Origin: Saussurea involucrata
Taxonomy: Eukaryota; Streptophyta; Magnoliopsida; Asterales; Asteraceae
Direction: 5' to 3'
DNA length: 64,000 bases
Assembly (NCBI GenBank): GCA_033807775.1
Contig: CM066314.1
Location: 150,463,429-150,527,428, forward strand
A model generated the notes under the pieces. That model was not told the origin of the DNA and ran no database searches. It saw only the letters and a program-made list of their open reading frames with translations. Position numbers and translations under genes: made by a program. Below, piece by piece: positions 1-10,441 of the stretch; position 1 is the first letter of the stretch, and every line of letters begins with the position of its first letter.

Positions 1-1004
1 CATATCCACATGGGTCCAGCTTTGTTAGGGGTCTTCAAGTTTGCCTTAGCATTCTTGGTCTTTGTTTTAGATTCTGGTGAAGAAACATTTTGTTTCTTAC
101 TCTTGGTTTTAGCATTCTTGTTGGGCACAGAGAGTAAACAATGTGGACTTGAGAAGTGTTGGGTTAATTTATGCATGAGTTCAAAACAATGACAATAATG
201 AATGTGCGAAGAGATTTGCTTGAACTTTTCATTGAAAACATTAAATGGGGGCACAGAGGCATTACATTCTACCCTAACATTTGACTTCCTATTACAAGAA
301 GACCTATGTAGGCTAGATTGTTGTTTGCAAAATCCTTTGTTGAGAGCAGCCTTCTGTGGACCCCTTCTGTGGTGAACTTCTGCAGGTTTCACTGTCACAG
401 AAGAAAAAGATTTGTCATTTTTAGCCCATTTACCCTTTTGTTGCCATGTTAGGTTTTCTTTAATAGGCCTTAAGGATTTTAAAATCTTTGAACTTGTTGG
501 ATTTTGAGAGGACAGAGCCTTTTGTTGTTTAATTTTCTCAAGCTCAAGAGAGGTTTTGGCTTGTATACACATGTCCAAAAAGTCTGGACAGATAGGAACT
601 CTTGTAATTTTCTCCTTTGGAGGAATAGTTCTGTTAAGAACTCCAGAGGGTAGTTTAAAATCCTCTGTGTCACAAGGTCCTATCTCTGACTTAGAGTCGG
701 TCTCAGGTTCGTCAGAGGATGAATCATCCTCATATACAGAGGTTGAGTCACTTAGTTCTCTTTCGACAAAGGCTGGACTTTCAGAGCATGTGCCATACTC
801 ACTTTCTTCCTTTTCTAGGGGACTATCTTCTGAGTCAACAGAGGTATCTGATAAGGTTTCTTCAGAAAGATTTTGATCGATAGAAGGTGTACATAAATTT
901 TTGAAAAAGTTGTTTTCCCCAATTTCTATCAACTCTTTTTCATCTGAAACGTTAGGCTTGAACTCAGGAGCCTCTGCCGATAATTTCTTTTCAGATTTTA
1001 TCAT
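1..1004 (-). pseudogene. Continuation of the Copia Gag-Pol linker, partial at window edge
   Basis: On the minus strand a frame stays open from 1025 to the left window edge without a stop; its first ATG is at 1004-1002. An in-frame TAA at 1028-1026 separates it from the preceding linker segment, which is in the same frame. It encodes an acidic Ser/Asp/Glu-rich stretch and then a basic Lys/Ser/Asn-rich stretch, with no catalytic domain yet reached. By comparison with the element at 36158, a further zinc knuckle and protease should lie beyond the window. Confidence 0.6.
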
Positions 1005-1196
1005 GCAGACAAAGGCAACCTGTGTTTAAGTCTCGGGTTTACCAAACTTGAAGATTCCTATCTGATCTTGAGTTTTCAGATATTTCTTAGGTTTGGATTC
1101 TCTTTTGACAGAGATTGAAGGTGACAAATCTGTGTTTTCAAACCACACATTTGTCATCTTCAGAGGTTTCCTTATGTGAGGTTCCCCAGAGACTTT

Positions 1197-1795
1197 TCAC
1201 CTTTTGCTAACAGGGAGTAGATTTGGAAAACCAGGTTTTCTTGTACTTCCAGTGAGAAATAGAGATGACAGAGATTTGTTTCTTTTGTTTCCGGTGTATG
1301 GATCTATATCACAGAAGCCAATTCCCCGTCTCCCTATTTGTGTGTTAATTTTCTCGTATACCTTCTGTGCATCTTGGTATTTCTTAATTAAAAGATCTCT
1401 TCTGAGTAAATCTTGACAGAGGACTTCTCTTTCCTTTTGAAAATATTGTTTAAGAGCTAGAATGTTCATTCTGTCGGTCTCAACGTCCATTAGTTCTTTA
1501 GATTTTGTTTTTAATGCAGAATTAAGTTCAGAAATTTTTTCTTTCAAAGGATTTAGGTGTTTGTTCCAATTTGTTTCAATTTCGTCCTTTTCTTGAAAGA
1601 TTATAGCCTTTTCTTGAGTGAGAAGTCTAGCTTCTCTCTCAAAGAAGGTAAGCTTCTTTTGAATACTTTCGCAGGTCTTTTTAAGTTCTGTGTATTCAAT
1701 GTTTAGTTTGAGCAAATCAGCTTCTGCTGGACTAGAGTTAGAGTCAGAAGTGGATACCTCATTATCGGAGTCGGATGAGCTGACCTCTGTGGGCG
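1197..1795 (-). pseudogene. Gag-Pol linker with coiled coil, frameshifted from gag
   Basis: The open frame with an ATG at 1715 really extends back to about 1795, where gag shifts frame. It encodes a long heptad-rich coiled coil (roughly 65 residues after the ATG and again around residues 80-130), then a motif GRRGIGFCDIDPYTG that resembles the RGLGYKADTL stretch in the linker of the element at 36158. The frame ends at a TGA (1197-1199) but remains open beyond it in the same frame, so the stop is probably a mutation. Role beyond a structural Gag-Pol extension is unknown. Confidence 0.7.
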
Positions 1796-3034
1796 GTTAG
1801 ATTTGCTTCTGCAGTCAGCGGCATAATGACCTGACTTGCCACAGTTAAAGCATCCTTGGTTCTGGGAACCGTTGCCAGCTCTGTCGTCCGACCTCTGTCG
1901 GTCACCACCTCTTTCAGTTCTACATTCATTGGCGTAGTGGCCTGGCTTACCACAGTTGTAACATACTTGGTTCTGTGGAGTGTTGCCAACTTTATCGTCT
2001 GACCTCTGTCGGTCACCACCTCTGTCAGTCGACCTCTGTTGGTCGCTACCTCTGTCGGTCGACCTTTCTTTTGACCCTTCTCTTCCTCGATCATCTCTTC
2101 CATAGCGTTCATTAACAGACTTCTTCTGGTAACCTCTGCTGAATTCCCTTGTCAAAAGGGCTAACGATTTAGCAATAGAGGCCATTGATGTTTCTTCTTC
2201 TTCCACCACATCCTCATCTTCACTATCAACGATCAAGATTTTCTTTTTCTTCTCCTTCTTTACCTCTGCAGCTTTCTCCTTTGGCTTCTCTCTAGCTTCT
2301 GTGGTCTTACCGACCAGTGCAAGAGGTGCACTGATTTGTGCTTTTGCTTGTGCGATTTGAGGCTCTTTGGCTTCCAATGTTCCATAGAGATCTGACAGAG
2401 TCCAGGAGTCTAAGTCCTGATTTGTTTGCAGAGACATGGATAACTGGAGCCATTCTTCATTTAGACTCTTTAGGAACATGACGTTGTTCTCTTCAGAAGT
2501 TCTGTGAATCCCGAACTTCTTGCACTTGTTGATTAGAGAGTTAAACCGATCATATGTCGTCTGCAGAGATTCGGTCGACAGAGCTTTGAATGCATAGTAT
2601 TCATTTATGCATTGGGCTCTGCGGTTCTTCTGAGTTTTGGCCCCACCCTCCAGTTGTTTTTCCAGTTCCTTCCACAGATCGTATGCAGACTCACACGCAT
2701 CTAGGGATTGGAAAAGGTCTTTGGGTATGGCCATTATCAGAAGTCTCTTTGTTTTCTGAGCAACCTCATATTTTGCCCAATCAGGTTCAGACCACTTATC
2801 CTTGGTCTTTGGTTTCTCGTACGCAGGAACCTCAGGAGTGTCACCCGTGGCAGGAATACGTGGTACTGTGACCATGGGAACGAAAGGAGGATTGTTGATA
2901 AAGTGCATGCGTTCTTTGTCAGTACCCTCAAAGAAGTGAATCATTCGTATCTTCCACTGAGGGTACTCATCTCTGAGTAGTGTGGGTGGCTTGGTTAAGG
3001 AACCAGCAGTGACGAAGTTGTTTAAATTTGTCAT
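1703..3034 (-). CDS. Copia Gag polyprotein
   Basis: A 443-residue frame encoding retrotransposon Gag, which assembles the cytoplasmic particle and packages element RNA. The N-terminal half is of the UBN2-type capsid found in plant Copia elements, with a WKIRM motif near residue 28. A Lys/Glu-rich hinge follows, then Asp/Arg repeats, and two CCHC zinc knuckles: CYNCGKPGHYANEC (about 358-371) and CFNCGKSGHYAADC (about 395-408). The start is the first ATG after the primer site. The last ~22 residues are out of frame: just after the second knuckle (near 1795) another frame continues the Ser/Asp-rich linker, so a one-base indel has ended this ORF early. Confidence 0.85.
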   Translation of the reverse strand: MTNLNNFVTAGSLTKPPTLLRDEYPQWKIRMIHFFEGTDKERMHFINNPPFVPMVTVPRIPATGDTPEVPAYEKPKTKDKWSEPDWAKYEVAQKTKRLLIMAIPKDLFQSLDACESAYDLWKELEKQLEGGAKTQKNRRAQCINEYYAFKALSTESLQTTYDRFNSLINKCKKFGIHRTSEENNVMFLKSLNEEWLQLSMSLQTNQDLDSWTLSDLYGTLEAKEPQIAQAKAQISAPLALVGKTTEAREKPKEKAAEVKKEKKKKILIVDSEDEDVVEEEETSMASIAKSLALLTREFSRGYQKKSVNERYGRDDRGREGSKERSTDRGSDQQRSTDRGGDRQRSDDKVGNTPQNQVCYNCGKPGHYANECRTERGGDRQRSDDRAGNGSQNQGCFNCGKSGHYAADCRSKSNRPQRSAHPTPIMRYPLLTLTLVQQKLICSN

Positions 3035-3262
3035 TTTGAGAGAGTGATAATTCCAGAAAATAGGGTAAGCTTTCTGAAAGCTTTGAGCAGTGTACTAAAA
3101 TGGAGATTTAACTGTAGTAACAGGTTCTGTAAGTATACCAAAGTCGAACAGGTCGAGAGTGGCAGAAAAAACAGAAGGAATGAAGAACAGGTTAATATCA
3201 GTCCAAGTTTCTTCCAAAAATCATTGTAAGAGTGGATCACTTGATATAGAAAATCAAGGCAG

Positions 3263-3274
3263 GCTCTGATACCA
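3263..3274 (-). other. Primer binding site (initiator Met-tRNA type)
   Basis: The minus strand reads TGGTATCAGAGC, the standard plant retrotransposon primer site complementary to the 3' end of initiator methionine tRNA, just inside the LTR and upstream of gag. Confidence 0.85.
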
Positions 3275-3285
3275 ATTATAGGTTC

Positions 3286-4055
3286 TGTTTTGCTTAACAA
3301 TGATGATTATATCTAATTAGTTCAAACAATATATAATGCGGAAACGTTTTAACAAACTAACAGATATTATGAGGTAGATTAACACACTATATCAAATACA
3401 AGAAGTGTAAATAAGACAGATAAATAGCTCAATGATTTACTGTATTTGATATAATAAGAACACCAAGAACACCGAAAGGTTTTACAAGAAAATGCTCTAA
3501 AGGTGTGTGTGTGTTGTGTAAAAAGCTTAATAGAAGAGTTCACATGAACCTTCTATTTATACTCCTTCTAAAGGGGACAATAAGGACTGAAGGTACAAAG
3601 ACAGTGTTGAGGAATAGTAGCTGGAAGGTACAAAACACTATTCTGGAACTGTTGCAGATACAACATTCATTAAATGCTCAATATTCAGCTTTAGGCGGAA
3701 ACCTATCAGAGTTTGACACGTGGAGTTGTCAGGTCACGCCTTTGTACGATTGATCTTCAGAACCTTCGAATGGCAGATATTGTAAGAAGCATGTTCGTCC
3801 TTGTTTAGATCTTTTGCGTAGATCTTCTTTTTACCACAGAAGCTCTGTCAAGTATGACAGAAGCTCTGTGGCCTTGTCCGCTTAGAAGAGTCTTCTGTTG
3901 TTTCTTCACTTCGGTCTTCTTGATTAACCCGGCAGAGCCTCTGTCGAAGACTTCTGTCTTCTCGGTTACTCGGCTACTAGGCAGAGCCTCTGTTGGTGTC
4001 GATACTTGGTCTATTTTTCCAATACTTCTATTTATCATAAAGATTGGAGCTAACA
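3286..4055 (-). repeat. 5' LTR of the minus-strand Copia element
   Basis: On the minus strand it begins TGTTAGCTCC at 4055 and ends near 3286 with CAAAACA, a few bases before the primer binding site. The inner edge is less certain than the outer one because only one LTR is in the window. A minus-strand TATA box (TATAAATAG, 3561-3553) is a plausible U3 promoter. The words CTCTGTC and GACAGA recur through it. Confidence 0.7.
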
Positions 4056-4386
4056 GCTTTCCTGATTTTTCAATCGGTTTATATGGTTGTTCTTCCGTCT
4101 ACCGCTGACATAAGCGTGAAAAGCCTTTGTATTCGAGTCTCCTTCCTGCAACCAAAAAACCTTCGACCGGTGACGCCAATGATCTTCCTCTTTAATAAGA
4201 AGATCAATCAACTTAGTTTTTACCTCCTCATACTGGTTAAGAGCATCTTCCGAATTACACCCTCGCAACTGCTCTAGTTTGGTGTTACTCAATTTCACCT
4301 CCTTATGAAATGAAGCATTCAACCTCCGCCCCCAAGACTGAAGCTTATCCGCAATGGCCTGGAGTCTGTCAGTGAGATTCAAGGAA
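4056..4386 (-). pseudogene. LINE ORF2 fragment (copy A), 5' part of the truncated LINE
   Basis: A 110-codon minus-strand frame almost identical to the N-terminal part of the LINE at 25408-28723. It is not an independent insertion: both share the same 5' truncation point and the same adjoining GAATACGTTT sequence (4387-4396 here, 28724-28733 in copy B). The rest of this LINE copy is displaced to the left by the Copia element ending at 4055. Confidence 0.85.
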
Positions 4387-4396
4387 GAATACGTTT

Positions 4397-4695
4397 ATAG
4401 ATATATAAAAGAATATTTGTATAGGATACAAATTAAATGTAAACCATGTATTTGTTGCATCCCTTACAAACCAAGGTGCGTATGTGAACAACGTGTGCAT
4501 AATCTGAGATGCATATATACATTATCTCATATGAATGTATGTCTATTATATGTATATTTTTGCACGTATACATATGTATATGCACATTGTTCACATATGC
4601 ATACTGTGCTTTGTAAGGTGTGTAACAAATGCAAGATTTGCATTTTACTGAGCCTCTATTTGTATAGATATATATCAAGCGTGTTTGTAAAAATA
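4397..4695. mobile_element. Palindromic MITE (inverted-repeat element)
   Basis: The two halves are imperfect inverted repeats. The left arm around 4450-4495 (TTGTTGCATCCCTTACAAA, then GTATGTGAACAA) is mirrored by the right arm around 4575-4640 (TTGTTCACATATGC, then CTTTGTAAGGTGTGTAAC). This gives similar-looking spurious ORFs on both strands. I cannot fix the termini or a TSD because the LINE inserted at its left edge. In copy B the right arm is deleted. Confidence 0.6.
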
Positions 4696-5019
4696 ATGTG
4701 AGTTACATGATAAATTATATTTAATATTCTATACTAGATCCACAAAATAAAATTCTAGCATATAATTGCTGCATTAGTTGTTTTTTCTTTTTGTTAGATA
4801 TGGAACATATTGATGAACCGTCAAATGAGAAGAATTAGGATTCCTTGGAAAAATGCTAATGTAATAACTTTCATCCATGTCTTTATTGATCAGGAGTTTT
4901 GAATGCACATTCGTGGAAGAAAATTGTCAAAACCCAGAAAAGTACCCAATAACCTAGACAAGTTCTAACGGGGAAAATCCAGACCATATCGCTTGTAAGG
5001 GACTCGTAATTTTAATCTA
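4696..5019. other. AT-rich flanking DNA without genes
   Basis: Host or older repeat sequence between the MITE and the MULE end. No convincing ORF or RNA gene. The last nine bases (TTTAATCTA, 5011-5019) are the left target-site duplication of the MULE. Confidence 0.6.
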
Positions 5020-5507
5020 GAGTGAATTGCATAAATGGTCCCTCGTGAATGCCTGGATTTCACTTTTCGTTCCCCCAAAGCTGAAAGTACACTCGTAGTC
5101 CCTAAAATCGAGTTTCGGAGCCCAAATTGGTCCCTCTCCCTGACGCCGTTTAATGGGGCTCTGTTAAACCCATCACGTGCCCCTCACGTGAGGGGCATTT
5201 TTGTCTTTTTTAGCCATCTTCTTCCTCAACCTCCTTTCTCTTCAACTCAAGAACCTTAGTTTGACCAAACCCAGATTTAATTAGAAATTCCACCACCCAC
5301 CACCACTGTCCGCCACCCACCCACTACTGTCCACCATTAACCACCACCAATGTCCACCACCAAACACAATTTATATTCATAACCTTAAACCAAACATAAA
5401 CACAAAACTCAAGAACATTAACAAGTTTGTACAATTGAAATCCCTTAATTAAAAAAATCACATTTTATACATAATGAAGAACATCAACAAGTTTGATAAA
5501 TTAAAAT
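5020..5507. mobile_element. Mutator-like element, left end only (copy A)
   Basis: Starts GAGTGAATTGCATAAATGG at 5020 and carries a terminal inverted repeat of about 190 bp. The matching right TIR is present only in the copy B nest (about 58150-58341). After the TIR come CCACC/CTGTCC-rich low-complexity sequence and AT-rich filler, then the Copia LTR that inserted into it. The remainder of this copy was lost at the 23226 breakpoint. Confidence 0.8.
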
Positions 5508-7038
5508 TGTTGGAGATATGCCCATTGACACAAAATAATTAATTATGGCATTATCCTATTTGGTCGCACACAAACTCCAAACTAAAATTGCAAGAATTAT
5601 ATAGTTAAGGGGAAAGTTTGTTAAACATCATAAGTGATGGTTTAACTAGAAAATAGAGGAAATTTTGAGGGACCAATGTTGTAAAATGGAGAATACACAA
5701 AAGTAAAAGTGTCATATTATGGTGAGGACCACACACTACTTCTTCTCCACCTTTTAAGCAACCGATTCTCTTACTCTCTCCTTCTCCTCTTTCGGCCAAA
5801 ACACACACACACAAGTGTGTGTTTTGCATGTGATAAGAAGAATCATTTTCTCCAAAAGACTAACCATTCTTTCCAAAAGGTTTTTTCTCTCAAAGGTTTT
5901 GGTGAGAAAGTTTTCTTGCAAGTATTTGGAGCTTTGGGTGTGCACTTGATAGAGGGATTCTCCTTTGAATCCTCCAAAGTCTTCAAGGGTATTATTTTAC
6001 TTCTATCTTCATCCCTTTTCTAGTTGCTATATTACTTGTATAATGGATCCTCTCTTGAAGAAGAAGAATTTTTTTATGTTATAAGCTTCCGTTGCATGTG
6101 TTTGTTTGGTAAATCTTCTTCTTCCAACAGTGATATCAGAGCCACTTGTACAAGTTTATAGCACTTTTCTCATCTTTTTCTTGAAGAAATCGGTTTTGAT
6201 GTTTTTGTACACATTTTCGGGAAAATATGTGTAAAGAACATGCAAAAAGATTCTTAAGGTTTTTCAAGTATTAAGTTTTATTTTTGTCCCTCTTGGACCT
6301 TCGATTTTGACATGCATGATGAAAAACGAAAGTTTTTTTGATGTCATGGTAAGATTAAAATTTCGGAATTTTTGTGATGGATCTAAAAATATCAAGAGTT
6401 TTATTTTGTTTAGATATAAAATAAATCAAAGAGGGATAAATAAATTAAAGTCTTGAAAACCTTGTTTTACAAAACTAGTATTTGTAAAATAAAAGAAAAA
6501 GTTGTGTTTTCATTATGTGTGGATTTTGGTTTTGTATTCCCAAAATATTTTGATTCACTTGCATGTTGTTGTTTGGATGGTTTTGGCATGAAAACCATAC
6601 TTACAAAACATAAAAGTGTGTTTGTGTGTTTATGTTGTCAAAAGATTTTTTTTGATGGCATAGAAACATATAAACAAAGATTGATTTTGTTTAAGTGCCA
6701 AAAGTGTATGTTTAAATCAATCTTTATCAAAATATGGCTTACAAGGATTTTGGCACTCCTTGTTTTGGTTCATATTTGTGTTTGTATGGATCCGGTAACA
6801 AGTTCCTCTCTTGACCCATGTGTTTGTGATGGTTGATTAATATTCGATTTATTATTGGGTTGTAATAATTTGCGCGACTTGCATGTCGTTTCATTTATGT
6901 TATGTAAAAGTATTTGTAAAATATCATAGAATAAAGTAAGAAATTGTTTTCAAAAAATTGTAAATCGAAGACAGTGCAACTAAAGGAGGCAAGTGCTGAA
7001 AAGCTTTCGCTAAAAGCTTGAAATTGAGTGCTACAAAT
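5508..7038 (+). mobile_element. Copia element, 5' LTR and leader only (copy A)
   Basis: LTR 5508-6129 (TGTTGGAGATATGCCC to CTTCCAACA, 622 bp), then a primer-site variant TGATATCAGAGCC (6131-6143) and an untranslated leader to 7038, where the LARD element is inserted. It duplicates 29688-31235 of copy B. There is no gag or pol in this copy because the duplication is truncated at 23226. A 127-codon frame at 6453-6836 is conserved with copy B only because of the duplication. Confidence 0.85.
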
Positions 7039-7665
7039 GTAACATCCCGAATTTCCATTATATTATATTTTAATATAAATGGGGTCGAATTGTAATTTAG
7101 TCTAAGTTGTGGACTATTTATAAATATAAACTCCAGGGTTAAATTTATATTTTGACCAAAGTTTAATGTTATTGTTGAAAATTAAACTTGAGGGACTGTT
7201 TGGTCATTTCTTGAAAGATGAGATTGCTTTATAGTTGGGTAAGTAATCTGATTGAGATATTATCTCAAATCAGTCTTCTGGAGTCGGCTAAAAATTCAGA
7301 GAGAAAGAAGAAAAGAGAAAGGGAAGAGAAGAATTAAACGGTGATTCTTATGGTAAGGGTTTTGAAAACCTTCTTCTTTAATCTCTTAATCAGTTTGGTA
7401 TCATCAGTTGAATGTTCTTTCCATAGACTGTTGAATTGGAGAAGAGAAGATTTTGATTTCTGGGTTCAAAGCTTCAACAGGTGAGTTCATCCCTTCCATT
7501 TAGAAATTAACAGTTGAAATTGAATCAGATTTGATATATAAATTGTCTGAATGAATTGGTATATCTGTATGGAAATGAAATCGATCATTAAACTGTACTA
7601 GGATGAGCTTTATGAGTTAATTTGACGTAAATCGGATACCCAGTATCTAGGTTCCGGAATTGGAT

Positions 7666-7990
7666 TTAGGATCCGGTATTGGAGAGTTCCGGAATTGAGA
7701 GAGTTCTGGAATTGAGTGAGTTCCGGAATTGAGAGTTCTGGAATTGAGCGAGTTCCGGAATTTAGTGTGTTCCGGAATTGAGAGTTCTGGAATTGAGTGA
7801 GTTTCGGAATTGAGTGAGTTCCGGAATTGAGAGTTCTGGAATTGAGTGAGTTCTGGAATTGAGTGAGTTTCGGAATTGAGAGAGTTCTGGAATTGAGTGA
7901 GTTCCGGAATTGAGAGTTCTGGAATCGGGTAAGTTCCGGAATTGGGCTTTTCTGGAATTGGGCTTTTCCGGAATTGGACTTAGGATCCGG
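7666..7990. repeat. Tandem repeat of ~15-19 bp units (GAGTTCCGGAATTGA)
   Basis: About 18 degenerate copies of GAGTTCCGGAATTGA, each containing the palindrome TTCCGGAA or a one-base variant. The same array is at 31850-32240 in copy B, and parts are in the 3' LTRs (22870-23100; 49162-49440). Confidence 0.9.
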
Positions 7991-8439
7991 TATGGGGCGT
8001 TCCGGAATGGGCTTAGTATCCGGTATGGTTAATACCGGAATTGGATTAGATCCGGAATTAAGAAGAACCGAAATTAAGAAGAACCGGAAGTGATCCGGAA
8101 TCAAATGCGATCCAGAATGGATCCGGAAGTGATCCGAAAATAGATGTGATCCGGAATGGATCCGATTTCGGTGGGGATCCGGAATGGAGTCTGATTTCTT
8201 TTAGAATTCAGTTAGGGATCCGGTGTTAATTTAGATTCCGGAAAAAATAGTCCCGGACTTGGAGTTCGAAATACTATTCTGTATATAGTTTCCGGAGGGG
8301 GAACAATTGAGGATAACGATACAATGGGTTATCCGGTATTCTCGGAATTGAAAGTGTTATGGGATGTGGTGTGATATGTTATTATACATATACACTAGTA
8401 AATGGATCTATAGGCACTAGTAGTATGCGATCAAGTGGA

Positions 8440-9430
8440 ATAGGCATAAAGTAATTTATAATTCCCATTTTGAGAGGTGATTATTAACATGGATTCTTCC
8501 CGTTGACCTATAATGTGGATTGTTAATCCCATTTCGAGAGGTGATAACCTATAATGTGGAATAGGCATAAAGTAATTTGTAATTCCCATTTCGAGAGGTG
8601 ATTATTAACGTGGATTATTCCCGTTGACCTATAATGTGGATTGTTAATCTCATTTCGAGAGGTGATAACCTATAATGTGGAATAGCCATAAAGTAATTTG
8701 TAATTCCCATTTCGAGAGATGATTATTAACGTGGATTATTCCCGTTGACCTATAATGTGGATTATTCCCGTTGACCTATAATGTGGATTGTTAATCCCAT
8801 TTTGAGGGGTGATAACCTATAATGTGGAATAGGCATAAAGTAATTTGTAATTCCCATTTCGAGAGGTGATTATTAACGTGGATTATTCCCGTTGACCTAT
8901 AATGTGGATTGTTAATCCCATTTCGAGAGGTGATAACCTATAATGTGGAATAGGCATAAAGTAATTTGTAATTCCTATTTCGAGAGGTGATTATTAACGT
9001 GGATTATTCCCGTTGACCTATAATGTGGATTGTTAATCCCATTTCGAGAGGTGATAACCTATAATGTGGAATAGGCATAAAGTAATTTGTATTTCCCATT
9101 TCGAGAGGTGATTATTAACGTGGATTATTCCCGTTGACCTATAATGTGGATTGTTAATCCCATTTCGAGAGGTAATAACCTATAATGTGGAATAGGCATA
9201 AAGTAATTTGTAATTCCCATTTCAAGAGGTGAATAACGTTGACCTATAATGTGGAATAGACATAAAGTAATTTGTAATTCCCATTTCGAGAGGTGAATAA
9301 CGTTGACCTATAATGTGGAATAGGCATAAAGTAATTTGTAATTCTCATTTCGAGAGGCGAATAACGTTGACCTATAATGTGGAATAGGCATAAAGTAATT
9401 TGTAATTTCCATTTCGAGAGGTGATAAGAA
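8440..9430. repeat. 120-bp tandem repeat array in LARD LTR
   Basis: About seven copies of a 120-bp unit with the phrases GGAATAGGCATAAAGTAATT, CCCATTTCGAGAGGTGA and CCCGTTGACCTATAATGTGG. Shorter, partly deleted units appear toward the right end. Corresponding array in copy B: 32690-33650. Confidence 0.9.
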
Positions 9431-9439
9431 ATGATTGTA

Positions 9440-9700
9440 TAGGCAAAGTAGAATTGCTATTCATGTTGAATGATTCAATAGGCAAAGTAGAATTGCTATT
9501 CATGTTGAACGACTGCATAGACAAAGTAGAATTGCTATTCATGTTGAACGACTAAATAGGCAAAGTAGAATTGCTATTCATGTTGAACGACTGAATAGGC
9601 AAAGTAGAATTGCTATTCATGTTGAATGATTGAATAGGCAAAGTAGAATTGCTATTCATGTTGAATGATGGAATAGGCAAAGTATAATTGCTATTCATAT
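9440..9700. repeat. 39-bp tandem repeat array in LARD LTR
   Basis: About seven copies of a 39-bp unit containing AGGCAAAGTAGAATTGCTAT and TCATGTTGAACGACT. It generates an apparent repetitive minus-strand protein, which I discount. Equivalent array at 33660-33880. Confidence 0.9.
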
Positions 9701-10441
9701 TGACTGTAGTGAATAGGCAATGTATAGTTGCTATTCGTAATTGAGATGTGGAAACGTGAATTAGATAAAGTGTAAGTGTTGTTTTCACTTGCTTTCGGTG
9801 GATTAGAAATAGGCAATATATAAGTGCTATTTCTGCTTCCATTCCAAGAAAAAGGTATGGCGATTGAATGTAAGTCCTTAGACTTGATCGATAAACTAGA
9901 ATCCATGATGATTCTTAGTAAGCTCTCGAATATGATGCTATGACTTTCTGAATGATAGTCATACTCATGGGATCGGGTATGTTCCCATCATTGTGAGTCG
10001 AGTACGAGTACGGTAAGAATGGTGACAAACCAAGTTTGTTTATATGCTTTGAATATCTGGGTTTCAAGGCTGTTAATGTTTCAATTTGAATTGGATGTTC
10101 TCACTAGGCGTAAGCCTAATCGTTCGAATTCAATTTTCTTACCAGGTACGAGTTCAGGGAAGTAATGGGATGTGGGACGAGTGCTTTTGGTATTCAACTT
10201 TTGATGATAAGCGGAGAACTTAGACGATACGAGGAGGCTTTGAATGGATTGCTTAGATAACCCACTTAATCTAATTATAGATGATATGATTAGATTAATA
10301 GGTTATTTAGAAAGTTCGATTTGTGTATAAATGAACCCTCATAGTAAATTCTCTGCTTATTTATATAAAAATTTGGGAGTTATTCTGTTATACCTTGTGA
10401 AATTTTAAGGTTCAAATTGGCCCTGTTTTTAGGGTGTTACA

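Larger units (their letters stand above)
1..4055 (-). mobile_element. Copia LTR retrotransposon (SIRE/Maximus-like), 5' half only
   Basis: Read on the minus strand this is LTR (4055-3286), primer binding site (3274-3263), gag (3034-1703) and a gag-to-pol linker that runs off the left window edge. The long linker with coiled coil and two zinc knuckles matches the architecture of the SIRE-like element at 36158-49161, so I place it in the same lineage by inference. The outer LTR edge (4055) falls exactly where a LINE copy begins at 4056, so the element probably inserted into that LINE; a GCTTT target duplication is predicted at its far end outside the window. It is decayed: a frameshift near 1795 and in-frame stops at 1197-1199 and 1026-1028. 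Confidence 0.85.
7039..10441 (+). repeat. 5' LTR of LARD copy A
   Basis: Begins TGTAACATCCCG and ends TTTTTAGGGTGTTACA. It contains three tandem-repeat blocks (listed separately), a conserved hairpin TAGGC-GTAA-GCCTA at 10105-10118, and a TATA-like TATATAAA at 10362-10369 close to the 3' end. The long repeat-filled upstream part is probably U3. Frames on either strand are repeat artefacts. Confidence 0.9.

Noticed and set aside
4050..4382. A second independent LINE insertion
   Set aside because: It shares the 5' truncation point and the adjoining GAATACGTTT sequence with the LINE at 25408-28723, so it is a duplicate of one insertion.
4354..4701. 115-codon frame with a similar-looking antisense frame at 4433-4678
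   Set aside because: The similarity of sense and antisense translations is a product of the palindromic MITE, not coding.
6453..6836. 127-codon frame also found at 30651-31034
   Set aside because: It is preserved between copies only because the whole block is duplicated. It lies in a Copia leader, has skewed Phe/Cys/Lys composition and no recognisable domain.
7610..8104. 164-codon repetitive minus-strand protein, and similar ones at 9552-9842 and 33570-34049
   Set aside because: They are translations of the tandem arrays in the LARD LTR, with periodicity matching the DNA repeat unit.
8440..9430. Regular repeat array resembling a CRISPR array
   Set aside because: Units are contiguous 120-bp tandem repeats without unique spacers, inside a plant LTR. 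The same holds for 61738-61972.
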